Below, in pieces: positions 1 to 11,119 of a stretch of 64,000 nt of DNA. Under the pieces are notes generated by a model that was given only the letters and a program-made list of their open reading frames with translations, did no database searches and had not been told where the DNA came from. This DNA is from Xanthomonas arboricola pv. populi (GTDB lineage Bacteria; Pseudomonadota; Gammaproteobacteria; Xanthomonadales; Xanthomonadaceae). The position numbers and the translations under genes are program-made. How positions within the stretch are numbered: position 1 is the stretch's first letter; every line of letters starts with the position of its first letter. Where the stretch lies: the NCBI RefSeq assembly GCF_002939945.1, contig NZ_MDEB01000001.1, positions 1 through 64,000 on the forward strand. The letters run 5' to 3'.

Positions 1-305
1 CCGAGCTTGGTGAAGAATTCGAACGCGGCATCGGCCTTGGCTTCGGCGCGGTTCAACGCGGTGTTGCCCACGTCCCACGGATACGCGCGCGTGCCCGGGC
101 CGAACGGATCGGCGCCGTTGCCGCAGAAGCTGTGCCAGTAGGCCACGGCAAAGCGCAGGTGCTCGGCCATGGTCTTGTCGCCGATCTGCTTGTTGGCGTC
201 GTAGACCTTGAACGCCAGCGGGTTGTCAGAGTCGCGGCCTTCGAAGCCGATCTTGCCGATGCCGGGGAAATATTCTTTGGCGCCGATGTAGATGGTGTTG
301 CTCAT
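1..305 (-). CDS. xylA: xylose isomerase, N-terminal part (runs off the window)
   Basis: Xylose isomerase interconverts D-xylose and D-xylulose in the cytoplasm. Only the first 101 codons are present. The protein opens [19 protein letters not shown] and continues with the family-typical stretch [19 protein letters not shown], which is the N-terminal part of the TIM barrel. The ATG at 305 is preceded by AAGGA about 11 nt upstream. It follows xylB by 47 nt on the same strand, so it should be the last or a late gene of the xyloglucan operon and would use xylose released by the GH31 enzyme. Family assignment is firm; the truncation is only the window edge. Confidence 0.95.
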   Translation of the reverse strand, partial: MSNTIYIGAKEYFPGIGKIGFEGRDSDNPLAFKVYDANKQIGDKTMAEHLRFAVAYWHSFCGNGADPFGPGTRAYPWDVGNTALNRAEAKADAAFEFFTKL

Positions 306-352
306 GGGGTGGAATATCCTTGCTGCTGGGGGAGTTGTAGAAAGCGGGTCGA

Positions 353-1846
353 TCAGCCGGCGTAGAGCGGGCTGACCACCTGCAGGTGCTTGAGGAAGGT
401 GTGGTAGTGCTGCTGATACTGGGCCACGCGTTGCGGATCCGGGCGCGCCGACAGGCTGTCGTCGACCTGCAGATGCTCCAGCACCACATCCGCCAAGGCG
501 TCCGCACCGCCGTCGTCGCGATCGCAGGCCCACAGGGCCTGCAGCGCAGCGCCGAAGGCAGCGCCTTCTGGCTGGGTCGGCACCACGACCTGCAGATTGA
601 AGATATCGGCCACCATCTGTCGCCATTGCGCGCTCTTGCTGCCGCCGCCGGTGAGCAGGATGGTGTCGAACTGCAGACCCGCCGCGACGAAGGCATCGAA
701 GCCGTTGCGCAGGCTGTAAGTCGCCCCTTCCATCGCGGCGCGATAGAAATGCGCCGCGGTGGTGTTGTGCAGGTCCATGCCGAACAGGCAGCCGCGGGCA
801 GCCGGCAAGTCCGGGGTACGCTCGCCGTTGAAGAATGGCAGCAGTACCAAACCATCGGCGCCGGGCGTGGTGCTGGCGATCAAGGCGTCGGTCTGCTCGC
901 GGGTGATCGAGAACATGCGCATCACCGCCTCGGTGGCGACGGTGCAGTTCATGGTGCAGATCAGCGGCAGCCAGCCGCCGCTGGACGAGCAGAACGCGGC
1001 CCAGCGTGCGTCGTCGTCCACCACCGGGTGATCGGCGTAGGCGAACAAGGTGCCCGAGGTACCCAGGCTCATGGTCAGGCGACCGGGCACCACGTTGCCC
1101 GTACCGATGGCAGCCATCATGTTGTCGCCGCCGCCGGTGGTGACACGCACGCCGGCCGGCAGATTCAAGGCATCGGCGGCTGCGTCGGACAAGGCATAGA
1201 CCGCGCCAGTCTCCACCAGCGGCGGCAATGCCTCGCGCAGGTCGCGCTGTGCGTCCACCGCGCCGAGCATGCGCTCGGACCACTGCCGCGTGCGCACGTC
1301 CAGCCAGCCGGTGCCGGAGGCATCGCCGACTTCGGCAAAGCGCTCGCCGGTGAGCCAGAAGTTCACGTAGTCGTGCGGCAGCATCACCGTGGTCATCGCC
1401 GCATACGCCTCGGGACGATGCTTGCGCGTCCACGGCAATTTGGAGGCGGTGTAGCCGGCCATGATCGGGTTGCCGGCAGTGGCCACGCTGCCTGCCGCGC
1501 CACCCACCGCATCCATGATTTCGTCGCATTCCAGCGCGGTGCTGGTGTCGCACCACAGCTTGACCGGTGCGGTGACGCTGCCATCGGCGGCCACCGGCAC
1601 AAAGCCGTGCTGCTGGCCGGACACCGAGATGCCGCGCACCTGCGCACGCTGCGTGCCATCGAGCTGCGCGAAGCAATGCACGATGCCGTCGATCCACCAC
1701 TGCGCCTGTTGCTCGCGGGTGCCGTCGTCGCGGCTGATCAGCTCCATCGGCGCGGCGACCGTGGCGACCACGGCGCGCTCCTGCGGATCGTAGGCCACCA
1801 GCTTGACGCTCTGCGTGCCCACATCCAGTCCTACGTACAAGCTCAT
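353..1846 (-). CDS. xylB: xylulokinase
   Basis: This 497-aa FGGY-family kinase phosphorylates D-xylulose to xylulose 5-phosphate, which enters the pentose phosphate pathway. The N-terminal phosphate-binding motif DVGTQSVKL is at about residue 8, and the C-terminal ATP-binding motif [14 protein letters not shown] is near residue 400, as in XylB. The length matches the family. Its ATG overlaps the stop codon of the GH95 gene (ATGA at 1843-1846), so the two are translationally coupled. It sits between the glycosidases and xylA, which ties xylose use directly to xyloglucan breakdown. Confidence 0.95.
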   Translation of the reverse strand: MSLYVGLDVGTQSVKLVAYDPQERAVVATVAAPMELISRDDGTREQQAQWWIDGIVHCFAQLDGTQRAQVRGISVSGQQHGFVPVAADGSVTAPVKLWCDTSTALECDEIMDAVGGAAGSVATAGNPIMAGYTASKLPWTRKHRPEAYAAMTTVMLPHDYVNFWLTGERFAEVGDASGTGWLDVRTRQWSERMLGAVDAQRDLREALPPLVETGAVYALSDAAADALNLPAGVRVTTGGGDNMMAAIGTGNVVPGRLTMSLGTSGTLFAYADHPVVDDDARWAAFCSSSGGWLPLICTMNCTVATEAVMRMFSITREQTDALIASTTPGADGLVLLPFFNGERTPDLPAARGCLFGMDLHNTTAAHFYRAAMEGATYSLRNGFDAFVAAGLQFDTILLTGGGSKSAQWRQMVADIFNLQVVVPTQPEGAAFGAALQALWACDRDDGGADALADVVLEHLQVDDSLSARPDPQRVAQYQQHYHTFLKHLQVVSPLYAG

Positions 1847-4230
1847 TGCATCACCAATCGGTTGTTGTTGAGGCCCACCTGCCGGGTGCGGCCGGCGCCC
1901 AGTTGCAGGTCCAGGGTCTGCCCTGCGTAAGACAGTTGATAGCGCCCGCCACGATCGCTATGCACGCGTGCCTGTTGCAGGCGACCGCCATCCCATTGCA
2001 GGTCCACGCTGGCACCGCCGCGCACGCGCAAGCCGCGCACACTGCCGCGCGGCCAGGCCTTGGGCAGGGCGGGCAGCAGGAACACGCTGCCGCCCCAGCT
2101 TTGCAGCAGCATTTCGGTGATGCCGGCGGTGCCGCCGAAGTTCCCGTCGATCTGGAACGGCGGATGCGCGTCGAACAGGTTCGGGTAGGTGCGTTCGGGC
2201 GAGATCAGCAGTTGCAGGATGCGGTAGGCATGCTCGCCATCGGCCAGCCGCGCCCACAGGTTCAGGCGCCAGCCGATGCCCCATCCGGTGGTGTTGTCGC
2301 CACGCGTTTCCAGCGTGCGCTTTGCGGCGGCGGCAAGCTCGGGCGTATCGCGCAGATTGATCTGGCTGGACGGATGCAAGGCGTACAGATGCGAGACGTG
2401 GCGGTGATGGATCTCCGGGGCCTGCATGTCCCAGTCCTGTTGCCACTCCTGCAATTGCCCCGCCTTGCCGATGCGGTTGGGCGGCAATTGCTCGCGCAGC
2501 GTGCTCAATTGTTGCGCGAAGGCGTCATCGACCTTGAGCAGCTTGCTCATCGCGATGCATTGGGCGAACAGATCGCGCAGCAGCTGCGCATCCATGGTGG
2601 GGCCGGCACACAGCGCGGCGTTGAATGGATGCTGGTTTTCCGGCGACATCGACGGGTTGGTCACCATCGCGCCGGTCTGCGGATCGCGCACCAGCGTGGC
2701 GACAAAGAACTCCGCCGCGCCCTTGAACAAGGGGTAGATCCTGCCCAGATAGGCACGGTCGCGGCCGTAATCCCAGCGGTCCCACAGCTGCTGCAGCAGC
2801 CACACGCCGCCCATCGGCCACAGGCTCCACTTGGCGCCATCGATCGGCCCGGCCTGGCGCCACAGATCGGTGTTGTTGTGCACCACCCAACCCGGTGCGT
2901 CGTACATCGCACGCGCAGTGCGCGCGCCGGTTCTGGCCAGATCGAACAGCATGGATTCCAGCGGTTCGACGCACTCGTGCAGCGCGTTGGCCTCGCTGGG
3001 CCAGTAGTTCATCTCGGTGTTGATGTTGATGGTGTACTTGCTTTCCCACGGCGGCTGCATCAGGTCGTTCCAGATGCCCTGCAGATTGGCCGGCTGGGTG
3101 CCGGGCCGCGAGCTGCAGATCAGCAGGTAACGGCCGAACTGGTGATACAACGCGGCCAGCGCCGGGTCGTTGCCCTGCGCAAAACGCTGCACGCGCTCGT
3201 CGGTGGGCAGTGCCGCTGCTTCGCTGGTGCCCAGGTCGATCGCCACGCGCCGGAACAGCCGCTGGTGATCGGCCAGATGCGCACGCAGCAATGCGGCATA
3301 GTCCAGCTTGCCCGCCTTCTGCATGCTTGCTGCGGTCAATGCGAGCGGATCGCCATCGACTGCATCAAAGCGTTGGTAGCTGGTGGCGGCGGTGAGCAGC
3401 AGCACCACTTCATCGGCGGCGTCGATGCGCAGGCGGTCGCGCAGACCGCTGAGCGTGCCGCCCTTGATCTGCGGCAGCACGCGCAAGGCGAAACGCAGCT
3501 TGCCGTCGATGCCGGCGAAGCTGCCGTTGCGACCGCTGAACAGCAGCCCGCCCTGCTCCACCGTCACCGCGCCGATCTGCGGGCTGTCGATGCCCACGCG
3601 CAGGGAAATCGCGCGTGGCCGATCGCAGGACAGGCGCACCACGATGCATTGCGACTGCGCCGACACGAACACTTCGCGCTTGTGCACAGCACCGCCGGAG
3701 TGAAACGTGGTGGTGGCCACGCCGGTATCCAGATCGAGCTGACGGCGATACTCGCTGATGCCGTCGGCGCGATCGAAATCCAGCAGCAGATCGCCCAGCG
3801 GTTGATACGGCATCTGCTTGAGCGGACGCGAGAGCAGCTTGGCGTCGGCCAGGGTTTCGGCTTCGGCATAGCGCCCGGCAAACACGAGCGCGCGCACCTG
3901 TGGCAAGGCCGCCAGCGCGTCGGGGCTGGTGGCATCGTACGGGCCGCCTGCGTACAGCGTGTCCTCGTTGAGTTGCAGGCGCTCGTGGGCAATGCCGCCC
4001 CACACCATCGCGCCCAGCCGGCCGTTGCCGACCGGCAGCGCCTGCACCCACTCGTTGGCCGGTTCGCGGTACCACAGCTGCATGGCGTCGCCCGCAGCGA
4101 CGGCAGGCAGCGATTGCCCGCCGGCAGCCTTCGCCGGCGCAGCGACAGCCGGCGCAGCCGGCGCGGCCCCCAGCACCGCGAGTGCGGCGCCGGTTGCCTT
4201 GCAGACTTCCCTGCGGGTCAGCACGTGCAC
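1843..4230 (-). CDS. GH95 alpha-L-fucosidase, Tat-exported
   Basis: GH95 enzymes remove terminal alpha-1,2-L-fucose, for example from fucosylated galactosyl side chains of xyloglucan. The protein (about 795 aa from the GTG at 4230) shows the family blocks [28 protein letters not shown] and [15 protein letters not shown]. By homology these carry the substrate-binding Asn residues, the catalytic Glu (SPEN) and Asp (QIDG). The N-terminus [20 protein letters not shown] is a twin-arginine signal, so the periplasm is the likely location. No ATG sits near the signal; GTG at 4230 or 4224 is the plausible start, and upstream in-frame sequence has no signal-like character. It is 85 nt after the GH31 gene and overlaps xylB. 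Confidence 0.9.
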   Translation of the reverse strand: MHVLTRREVCKATGAALAVLGAAPAAPAVAAPAKAAGGQSLPAVAAGDAMQLWYREPANEWVQALPVGNGRLGAMVWGGIAHERLQLNEDTLYAGGPYDATSPDALAALPQVRALVFAGRYAEAETLADAKLLSRPLKQMPYQPLGDLLLDFDRADGISEYRRQLDLDTGVATTTFHSGGAVHKREVFVSAQSQCIVVRLSCDRPRAISLRVGIDSPQIGAVTVEQGGLLFSGRNGSFAGIDGKLRFALRVLPQIKGGTLSGLRDRLRIDAADEVVLLLTAATSYQRFDAVDGDPLALTAASMQKAGKLDYAALLRAHLADHQRLFRRVAIDLGTSEAAALPTDERVQRFAQGNDPALAALYHQFGRYLLICSSRPGTQPANLQGIWNDLMQPPWESKYTININTEMNYWPSEANALHECVEPLESMLFDLARTGARTARAMYDAPGWVVHNNTDLWRQAGPIDGAKWSLWPMGGVWLLQQLWDRWDYGRDRAYLGRIYPLFKGAAEFFVATLVRDPQTGAMVTNPSMSPENQHPFNAALCAGPTMDAQLLRDLFAQCIAMSKLLKVDDAFAQQLSTLREQLPPNRIGKAGQLQEWQQDWDMQAPEIHHRHVSHLYALHPSSQINLRDTPELAAAAKRTLETRGDNTTGWGIGWRLNLWARLADGEHAYRILQLLISPERTYPNLFDAHPPFQIDGNFGGTAGITEMLLQSWGGSVFLLPALPKAWPRGSVRGLRVRGGASVDLQWDGGRLQQARVHSDRGGRYQLSYAGQTLDLQLGAGRTRQVGLNNNRLVMQ

Positions 4231-4315
4231 CGCCGTGCTGCATGACCGGACCTGCACGCCCGAGCCTTGCGGCGATCCGGCATCTGCGCACTCACTGGCT
4301 GACAACGAGTCGCGA

Positions 4316-7219
4316 TCATCGACGACGCGCTTTGCCCGACGCAATCTTGCGCTGCAACACGCTGACCGGATGGCCGTCGTACTGGATGCTGGCATCTGTC
4401 TTGGGCTCGAGCACACCGGCATCGTCGCGCGGGCCATCGACGAAGCGCACATTGACGGTACGCCTGGCCTGCATGCCGGTCCAGCTGCCTTCGCGCTTGC
4501 CGATGCTCAGCTCGCCCTTGGCCTGATTCCAGCTCAGCGGAATGCGGCTGAACTCGCCCTTCTCGTAGCCGTAGCCCTTGCCATCGTCCTCGTACAGCGA
4601 GAACTGGCCGTCGGCGCCGGTATAGACCACCACGGTGAGCGGCGCATCCGGCTTCTGATCCACGTATTCCTGCACCGGGCCGGTCGGCACGATGGAACCG
4701 GCGCGGACGAACAACGGCATGCGCTCGATCGGCGCGGCCGCCTCGATGCTCTGGCCGCCTTCGTAGCGCTTGCCGGTGGCAAAATCCAGCCAGCTGCTGC
4801 CGGCCGGCAGATAGACCCGACGCGAGGTGGCGCCGAAGCGGGTCACCGGTGCGACCAGGAAGGCCGGCCCGAACAGGTACTGGTCGTTGATGTCGCGGAC
4901 CTTGGGGTCGTTCGGGAAGTCCATCATCATGCCGCGCATGATCACGCCATCGCGCTGATAGGTATCGCCGGCCAGGCTGTAGATGTACGGCAGCAGCGCG
5001 TAACGCAGGCGGTTGTAGTACGCCATGCTGTCGTAGAACGGCGTGCCTTCCGGGGCGATGTTCCAGAGCTCGCGGTACGGGAACTGGCCGTGCGAGCGGA
5101 AGATCGGCACGAACGCGCCGAACTGGAACCAGCGCGTGTTGAGTTCGCGCCATTCCGGCAGATGCGCCGGGTCCTGGTTTTCGTAGCGCTTTTCCACCGC
5201 AAAGCCGCCGATGTCGAAGGTCCAGTTGGGCAGGCCCGACAGCGCCATGTTGACGCCAGCGGAAATCTGGTCGCGCATGTCGTCCCAGCGCGAGACGATG
5301 TCGCCGCTCCATACCGCCACCGCATTGCGCTGGGTGCCGGCATAGCCCTTGCGCGAGAGGATGAACACGCGCTTGTCGTCGGCCGCACGGTCGCCCACGT
5401 ACACGCCATGCGTGTGCGGCAGCGGGTACGCGTTGAAATACTCGGTGGACGAGCCCAGCGCATTGGGCGTGGTACGCGCCTTGCGCTCGCCGATGTCCAG
5501 GTTGGAATGCACATCCGGTTCGTCGGCGTCCATCCACCAGGCATCGAAGCCTTTGCTGTTGAGCTTTTCGTTGACCTGGCGCCAGTAGATCGCCTGCGCC
5601 TTTTCCGAATACGGATCGTAGAACGAGTTCTTGTAACCCTTGCCGATCCAGTCCAGCTCACCCACTTCCACATTGCGCTTGAACATGAAACCGGCCGCGT
5701 CCAGTTCCTTGTAGTTGGCGGTGGTGGGATAGAACTTGGGCCAGATCGAAATCATGATCTGCGCATGCATGTCGTGCACGGCCTTGACCATGCCGTCCGG
5801 ATCGGGAAAGTGCTGCGGGTCGAAATCGTGCGAGCCCCAGGCATTCTCGGGCCAGTACGACCAGTCGAGCACGATGTTGTCCAGCGACAGCTTGCGCTTG
5901 CGGTATTCGGCCACCGCGCCGACCAACTCGTCCTGGCTCTTGTAACGCTCGCGGCTCTGCCAGAAGCCGTAGGCCCACTTGGGCAGCATTACCGACTTGC
6001 CGGTGAGCTCGCGATAGCCGGCCACGGCCTGATCGTAGGAATCGGCGGAGACGAAGTAGTAGTCGATCATCTGGCCGGCTTCGGACCACAGCGACAGGTC
6101 CTTCGCTTCGGCGGCCGGCAGCGGGTCGCGGTGCAGCAGCGCGATGTAGCTGGGGTCGATCAGATCCCACTCGACCTTGACGGTGTGGCGCGTACCCGGC
6201 TCCAGATCCAGCTTGAACTCGTGATTCCACGGGTTCCAGTTCTGGCGCCAGCGATCGACGACCAGCTTGCCGTCCACGTACAGCTTGGCGTACTCGCTCG
6301 AATACAGCGAGAAGGTGTGCTCGCCACCGGTGAGCGCTTCGATCTGCCCCTCCCAGGTGACCTGCATGCGGCTGTTCTTGTCCTTGGTGATCGCCTTCTT
6401 CGGATACTTGGTCAGGTCGCTGAGGTACTGGTAGTTCACCTCGCTCTCGCGACGTTCGACGATCTGCTTGCCGTTGATTGCGTAACGCGCGGTCAGCGCA
6501 CCGGCTTTGCCCTTGGCGTCGTACAGCTTCAGCGTCTTGGGCAGCGGCTGCAGGCCGCGCGGGTCGCCCAGGCGACTGATCGAGTTGTTGTCCCACAGCA
6601 GGCCGTAGTTGCGGCTGGATACCAGGTACGGCACCGCCATGTCGATGTTGTTCTGCTGCAGCTCGACGTTGCGGCCCTTCTGATTCATCCAGCCCTGCTG
6701 GTGCTGGCCGAAGCCATACAAGGCTTCGTCATCGGGCGACTGGAAGCGCTGACGCACGCTCAGGTACTGCTTGCCTTCCACTTTCAGCGGCGCAAAGCTG
6801 CGCCCGCCGGCCACTTCCGACAGCACCGGCTTGCCATTGGCATCGGCGAAGCTGACATGGCCATCGACGGTGGACACGGTGGCGGTGACCTTGCCGGTCT
6901 TCAGCTGCACGCTGTCGCCCTGCTCGGCCAGCTGGAAGCTGCCATCGCCCTGCACCGGTACGCGCATCAGGCTGGGGCTGCGCGCGAAGTCGCCATCCGG
7001 GTCGGCACTGACGCGGATGATGCCGGCATCGACGACCTGCAGACGCACCGGTGCGGCGCCCTTGGCGCTCGGCACCACGGTGACGCCATCAGCGGCCTTG
7101 CGCACTTCCTGCGCGTGCGCGGCATTGGCCAGCAAGGCCAGCGACAACGCCAGGCACTGGGCAAGCGGTGTACGTCGGGTGGCAGGCGCATGGCCGGCGG
7201 AACGGTTGATGGTTTGCAT
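4316..7219 (-). CDS. GH31 alpha-xylosidase with PA14 insert
   Basis: The predicted product removes alpha-1,6-xylose from the non-reducing end of xyloglucan oligosaccharides. The 967-aa protein has a Sec signal ending ANAAHAQE. A GH31 N-terminal beta-sandwich follows, then a PA14-like insert at about residues 225-370 (GGEHTFSLYSSEYAKLYVDG). The catalytic barrel has WWMDADEPD (predicted nucleophile Asp564) and VWSGDIVSRWD (predicted acid/base Asp640). A PA14 insert is characteristic of xyloglucan-oligosaccharide xylosidases such as Cellvibrio Xyl31A. The ATG at 7219 follows a GGGAGAGAAC ribosome site; sequence upstream in frame is not signal-like. Neighbours are GH35 upstream and GH95 downstream. 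Confidence 0.92.
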   Translation of the reverse strand: MQTINRSAGHAPATRRTPLAQCLALSLALLANAAHAQEVRKAADGVTVVPSAKGAAPVRLQVVDAGIIRVSADPDGDFARSPSLMRVPVQGDGSFQLAEQGDSVQLKTGKVTATVSTVDGHVSFADANGKPVLSEVAGGRSFAPLKVEGKQYLSVRQRFQSPDDEALYGFGQHQQGWMNQKGRNVELQQNNIDMAVPYLVSSRNYGLLWDNNSISRLGDPRGLQPLPKTLKLYDAKGKAGALTARYAINGKQIVERRESEVNYQYLSDLTKYPKKAITKDKNSRMQVTWEGQIEALTGGEHTFSLYSSEYAKLYVDGKLVVDRWRQNWNPWNHEFKLDLEPGTRHTVKVEWDLIDPSYIALLHRDPLPAAEAKDLSLWSEAGQMIDYYFVSADSYDQAVAGYRELTGKSVMLPKWAYGFWQSRERYKSQDELVGAVAEYRKRKLSLDNIVLDWSYWPENAWGSHDFDPQHFPDPDGMVKAVHDMHAQIMISIWPKFYPTTANYKELDAAGFMFKRNVEVGELDWIGKGYKNSFYDPYSEKAQAIYWRQVNEKLNSKGFDAWWMDADEPDVHSNLDIGERKARTTPNALGSSTEYFNAYPLPHTHGVYVGDRAADDKRVFILSRKGYAGTQRNAVAVWSGDIVSRWDDMRDQISAGVNMALSGLPNWTFDIGGFAVEKRYENQDPAHLPEWRELNTRWFQFGAFVPIFRSHGQFPYRELWNIAPEGTPFYDSMAYYNRLRYALLPYIYSLAGDTYQRDGVIMRGMMMDFPNDPKVRDINDQYLFGPAFLVAPVTRFGATSRRVYLPAGSSWLDFATGKRYEGGQSIEAAAPIERMPLFVRAGSIVPTGPVQEYVDQKPDAPLTVVVYTGADGQFSLYEDDGKGYGYEKGEFSRIPLSWNQAKGELSIGKREGSWTGMQARRTVNVRFVDGPRDDAGVLEPKTDASIQYDGHPVSVLQRKIASGKARRR

Positions 7220-7298
7220 GTTCTCTCCCTTGGAATTACGAAACGGTGCCGCGGGGGCGGCAACGCATGGGTTCATTGCGTTCGACCTGGAAGACGGC

Positions 7299-7328
7299 GT
7301 GCTGCGCGGCGATCGGGCTGCGCAGCAC
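7299..7328 (-). other. intercistronic hairpin between GH35 and GH31 genes
   Basis: GTGCTGCGC at 7299-7307 pairs perfectly with GCGCAGCAC at 7320-7328 around a 12-nt loop. It lies 14 nt after the GH35 stop. There is no T-tract, so it is more likely an mRNA stability or processing hairpin than a terminator. The pairing is seen in the sequence; its role is inference. Confidence 0.45.
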
Positions 7329-7342
7329 GCGGCCGAGCAGGC

Positions 7343-9085
7343 TTATTTGTAGGTGACCAGCTTGATCTTCAGCAGCTGCGGCGCGCTGGAAAAGTTGACC
7401 CCGTAATCGGTCTGGTCGCCGTTCCAGTTGCGCTCGAACTTCCAGTCGCTGCCGTCGTAGACGCCTTCCTCGACGCGGTCGTAGAGCATGTTGGCGGTCG
7501 CCTCGCTGGCCGGATGCAGGGTCACGCGCACGTGATAGCCGGTGACCAGGAATTCGTCCGGGCCGAGCTCGGCGATCAAGGCCGCGCCGATCGGCTCGGG
7601 ATTGCCCGGCGGCTTGCCCTGGAACCAGAACTGCGGCACGCCGTAGGTGATGGTGGCGCTCCAGCGGTCGTTGAGTTGCAGCTCCTGCACCGCCTGGCCG
7701 GGTTCTTCGGCGGTGCCGTGCAGCTTGCCTTCGGACGCGGCCTTGGCGAACGGACGCATGCCGCGCTTGACCAGATCGAAACCCAGCGCGAACGGCGCCA
7801 GGGTTTCTGCGTTGACATGCTTGGCGCCCAGCGGATAGTTGGAATAACGCGTGTAGTCCATGCCGAACGCCGACCAGCCGATGCCGTCGTGGCCCAGCGC
7901 GGGGAACAGGTAACGTGCGTATTCGGGGCGGTTGCCGGTTTCGGCGACGAACAGCGCATTGTCCGGGCGGGCATAACGTTCCAGCACCGTGGTGTAGGTG
8001 CGGTACTCGGGCATGTAGATATCCGGCGCCAGCAGGTCGATATGCGGGCCGGCGGCCTTCCACACGTCCAGCACGTTGTCGGTGGGGCCGCCGCTGGCGT
8101 ACTGGCCGGGCTGGCCGGGATTGAACGGGCCACGCAGTGCGGCGTTGACGTACATCGGCAGCGGATATTCGGCCTTGCCGGCTTCGGCCACCTGGTCGAT
8201 GTAGCGACCGATCGACCAGGCATGGAAGATCTCGTCCGCATCGGCACCGAACACCTGTGCCCAGCTGCCCGGCGGCTTGTTCAAGCGCTTGAGCAGTGCG
8301 TCCGGCACCGGGCCATCGAACAGCTGCTGCGCCATCGGCGAGAAGTCGCGCACGCTGCCGTAGGTGCCCGGCTCGTTCTCGGGCTGGATCATGATCACGG
8401 TGTGCTGCGGATCGACCTGCTTCAGATGCTGCATGAAGGCGACGAAGGCCTTGCGGTCGGCATCCAGGGTGGCCTGCGCATGCGGCGACAGCGAGCCGAT
8501 CGCCTTGCCCTCGCGCGTCACCACGCGCGGGAAGCGCTGGTTGTCGGTCTTGACCCAGTGCGGCGCGTACGCCGGGCCGTTGTTCTTCCAGGTCGCAAAC
8601 CACAGCAGCACCAGCCGCACCTTGTGCTCGCGCGCCTGCGTGAGCAGCGTATCGACGAAGGAGAAATCGAACTTGCCTTCTTCCGGCTCGACCTGCTCCC
8701 AGGCGATCGGCACCTGCACGGTGTTGGGGCCCAGCACCTGCATCGCCGGCCACACCTTGTCCATCACGCCGGGGTAGTTGCTGGAGTTGTTGACCTGCGC
8801 GCCCAGGATCAGGAACGGCGCCCCATCGACCATCAACGCGTGCTTGCCGTCCTTGCTGACGAACTGCGGCATCGGCGTCTGCGCAGCCGGCGCCGCTGCC
8901 GTGGCAGGTGCGGTCGCTGCGGTGCCTGCAGCCGGTGCGACCGCAGCAGGCTTGGCCTGGTCGGCCTGTTCGCGGGGTTGGCATGCCGCCAGGGCCAGCG
9001 TCAGCGCGGACAGCAGCAGCGGACGCAGGCAACGGCGTGCAGTGGAAGGAGCGATCACGCGTGCAACGGGGGAATGCATGGACAT
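7343..9085 (-). CDS. GH35 beta-galactosidase, lipoprotein
   Basis: This should release galactose from galactosylated xyloglucan side chains. It is a 580-aa GH35 enzyme of the short type with a C-terminal DUF5597-like region. Acid/base Glu is in [13 protein letters not shown] and the nucleophile Glu in [12 protein letters not shown]. The N-terminus has a lipobox (LALAACQ), so the mature protein should be lipid-anchored, probably to the outer membrane facing the periplasm. Start choice is between ATG 9085 and ATG 9079, both near a GGAG. A GTG at 9098-9100 would overlap the upstream stop by four bases and is also possible. It is translationally linked to the acetylesterase gene. Confidence 0.9.
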   Translation of the reverse strand: MSMHSPVARVIAPSTARRCLRPLLLSALTLALAACQPREQADQAKPAAVAPAAGTAATAPATAAAPAAQTPMPQFVSKDGKHALMVDGAPFLILGAQVNNSSNYPGVMDKVWPAMQVLGPNTVQVPIAWEQVEPEEGKFDFSFVDTLLTQAREHKVRLVLLWFATWKNNGPAYAPHWVKTDNQRFPRVVTREGKAIGSLSPHAQATLDADRKAFVAFMQHLKQVDPQHTVIMIQPENEPGTYGSVRDFSPMAQQLFDGPVPDALLKRLNKPPGSWAQVFGADADEIFHAWSIGRYIDQVAEAGKAEYPLPMYVNAALRGPFNPGQPGQYASGGPTDNVLDVWKAAGPHIDLLAPDIYMPEYRTYTTVLERYARPDNALFVAETGNRPEYARYLFPALGHDGIGWSAFGMDYTRYSNYPLGAKHVNAETLAPFALGFDLVKRGMRPFAKAASEGKLHGTAEEPGQAVQELQLNDRWSATITYGVPQFWFQGKPPGNPEPIGAALIAELGPDEFLVTGYHVRVTLHPASEATANMLYDRVEEGVYDGSDWKFERNWNGDQTDYGVNFSSAPQLLKIKLVTYK

Positions 9086-9096
9086 ATGACTCCGTG

Positions 9097-11013
9097 TCAC
9101 CAGGTATCGGTGCGGAAGGGGGAAACAGGAAGGTGTTCGCGATTGACCAGGTTGGCGTCGTCCGGGTTTTCGCTCCAGCCGTAGCGCACCGCGACCGGTG
9201 CAGCTACCGCGTCGCTGCGCACGATCACCCGATCGCCGTCGATGCGCGCGGTGGCCGTATGGAAGTGTTTGTCGGCACCGGCGACGCGGAAGCCCTGCAC
9301 GTCGCCCCCGTTACGCACCTGCAAGGCACTGCCTTGCAGATCGAAGCTCAGCACCGCCTGGCCCTGGGCAAAGCGCGCCTGCGTGAACACCGGCGCGCTG
9401 TACACCAGCGTTTCGCCGTACGCCACATGACGTGCAGCAATCGCAAGTCGATGGCCGACATCGCGCTTGTTGGTGGGATGGATATCGGTGGGGTTGCCGA
9501 TATCGATGATCACCGCCTGCCCGGTCGCCGGCAGCGCCAGCGTTTTGGACTGCGACTCGCGCAACAGTGCCCACGGACTCAGCTCTCCCTTGTCGCCGCC
9601 GGCCTTGAAGTTGGCCAGCTGCACCCACAGGAACGGCAGCGTTTTCGCCCCGCGTTCGGCGCGCCATTGCTGGATCATCGCGGCGAACTGTTCGCGATAC
9701 TTCACCGCGCCGGTGTCGCTGGCATCGGTTTCGCCCTGGTACCAGATCACGCCCTTGACCGGGAACGGCTGCAGCGGGTGGATCATCTGGTTGTACAGCA
9801 GCGTGGGCAGCTGATTCTTGTTGTCCACCAGCGACACGCGCACGGCGGCGGGGCGGAACTTCCAGCCGCCCAACGCGCGTTTGGCGCCGGCGCTGGTCTG
9901 CACGAAGCGCTGCTCGTCCGGGCCATGCATGCCGCCACCGCCACTGAGATCCTCCACCCGCACCGCGATGTGGTTGACGCCTGCATGCAAGGCGGAGGCC
10001 GGCACGTTGTAGACGCGCGCCAGGTTCCACTGCTTGACGGTCTGGCCGACCTCGGTGCCGTTGACGTAGGTGATATCGGAATCGTCGATCTGGCCCACGC
10101 CCAACGCAATACCGGCCTTGGCTTCGGCAGCGCTCAGGATGACCGTGGTGCGATACCAGGCGATTCCGTCCATGCCGTCATAGCCGCTGGATTCCCATTG
10201 CTGGGTGGTCGGGATGCTATCCCAGTCGCTGTCGTCGAACGTCGCTTGGCGCCATTGCGGCATCTCGCCATCCACCTTGGGCCAGCGTGCGATGCGCTTG
10301 CCGGTGACGGCCCGCGCAGCGGCATCGCGCTGCCTGATCGCCTCGATCGCGCCCTGGTTCTGCTCGCCATTCAAGCCCAGCGAGGCCGCATCCATCCACG
10401 CCTCGATCGCGCTGCCGCCCCAGGTGCTGTTGACGATGCCGATCGGCACGCCGGTGCTGGCGCGCAGCTCCTTGGCGAAGAAATAACCGACTGCGGTGAA
10501 CTCGCCGGCGTTGTCCGGCGTGGCGGCCTTCCAGTCGCCACCGGTCAGGCGCGCTTCCGGCTGCAACGACCACGACTTGGGCACCTTGAAGTGCCGCAAC
10601 TGCGGGTCGTTGGCGGCAGCCACCGCCTGCGGGCCATCGCTGGCCTGCGCCAGCGGCCACTCCATGTTGGATTGCCCGCTGGCCAGCCACACATCGCCGA
10701 CCAGCACATCGCGCACCTGCAACTCGCCGCCGTCGCCCTGCACGCTCAGCACATACGGGCCACCGGCGCTGTGCGCGGGCAGGCGAACCCTCCACTGCCC
10801 CTGCGCGTCGGTCTTGGCAGTGGCCTGCTTGCCGTCGAACCGCACCGTGATGGCAGCGCCCGGGGTTGCCCAGCCCCACACCGGCATCGCCTGGTCGCGC
10901 TGCAGCACCGCGCCATCGGCAAACAACAACGGCAGGCTCGGTTGCGCCAACGCGGCAGGGCTGGCCAGGACCATGCCCAACAGGCAGCCACGACGGATGA
11001 GGGAAGCGGTCAT
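9097..11013 (-). CDS. xaeA: CE20-type xyloglucan acetylesterase (sialate O-acetylesterase-like SGNH hydrolase)
   Basis: The product should deacetylate galactosyl residues of xyloglucan oligosaccharides so that GH35 can act. The 638-aa protein has a Sec signal ending PAALAQ and SGNH blocks: GQSNMEW (Ser115), [16 protein letters not shown] and DIHPTN (Asp510, His512). The catalytic domain is interrupted at about residues 250-390 by a jelly-roll-like insert (WYRTTV...[11 protein letters not shown]...[10 protein letters not shown]), the arrangement known for the CE20 family founded on Xanthomonas XaeA. The start at 11013 has GGAG 8 nt upstream. It is placed between GH74 and GH35. Older annotation would call it sialate O-acetylesterase; the operon context favours xyloglucan. 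Confidence 0.88.
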   Translation of the reverse strand: MTASLIRRGCLLGMVLASPAALAQPSLPLLFADGAVLQRDQAMPVWGWATPGAAITVRFDGKQATAKTDAQGQWRVRLPAHSAGGPYVLSVQGDGGELQVRDVLVGDVWLASGQSNMEWPLAQASDGPQAVAAANDPQLRHFKVPKSWSLQPEARLTGGDWKAATPDNAGEFTAVGYFFAKELRASTGVPIGIVNSTWGGSAIEAWMDAASLGLNGEQNQGAIEAIRQRDAAARAVTGKRIARWPKVDGEMPQWRQATFDDSDWDSIPTTQQWESSGYDGMDGIAWYRTTVILSAAEAKAGIALGVGQIDDSDITYVNGTEVGQTVKQWNLARVYNVPASALHAGVNHIAVRVEDLSGGGGMHGPDEQRFVQTSAGAKRALGGWKFRPAAVRVSLVDNKNQLPTLLYNQMIHPLQPFPVKGVIWYQGETDASDTGAVKYREQFAAMIQQWRAERGAKTLPFLWVQLANFKAGGDKGELSPWALLRESQSKTLALPATGQAVIIDIGNPTDIHPTNKRDVGHRLAIAARHVAYGETLVYSAPVFTQARFAQGQAVLSFDLQGSALQVRNGGDVQGFRVAGADKHFHTATARIDGDRVIVRSDAVAAPVAVRYGWSENPDDANLVNREHLPVSPFRTDTW

Positions 11014-11119
11014 GCAGTGATCTCCAGGGTCGGCGCGGCCACTCGGCGCGCAGCGATGCGACGGCGCATGCCGCCGTCCACGGTAAGACAGCGCGATGAT
11101 GCGCACAGGGACGCGGCGC

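Noticed and set aside
386-1930. Plus-strand frame opposite xylulokinase
   Set aside because: Shadow of xylB, with no motif or ribosome site.
3929-9184. A very long open frame on the plus strand opposite the GH95, GH31 and GH35 genes
   Set aside because: It is antisense to clearly recognised enzymes. Its composition (rich in Arg, Ala, His) is that of a GC-rich shadow frame, and it lacks any family motif.
9097-11013. Reading the esterase as a sialic-acid enzyme
   Set aside because: The family name is historical. No sialic acid genes are present, and all neighbours act on xyloglucan.
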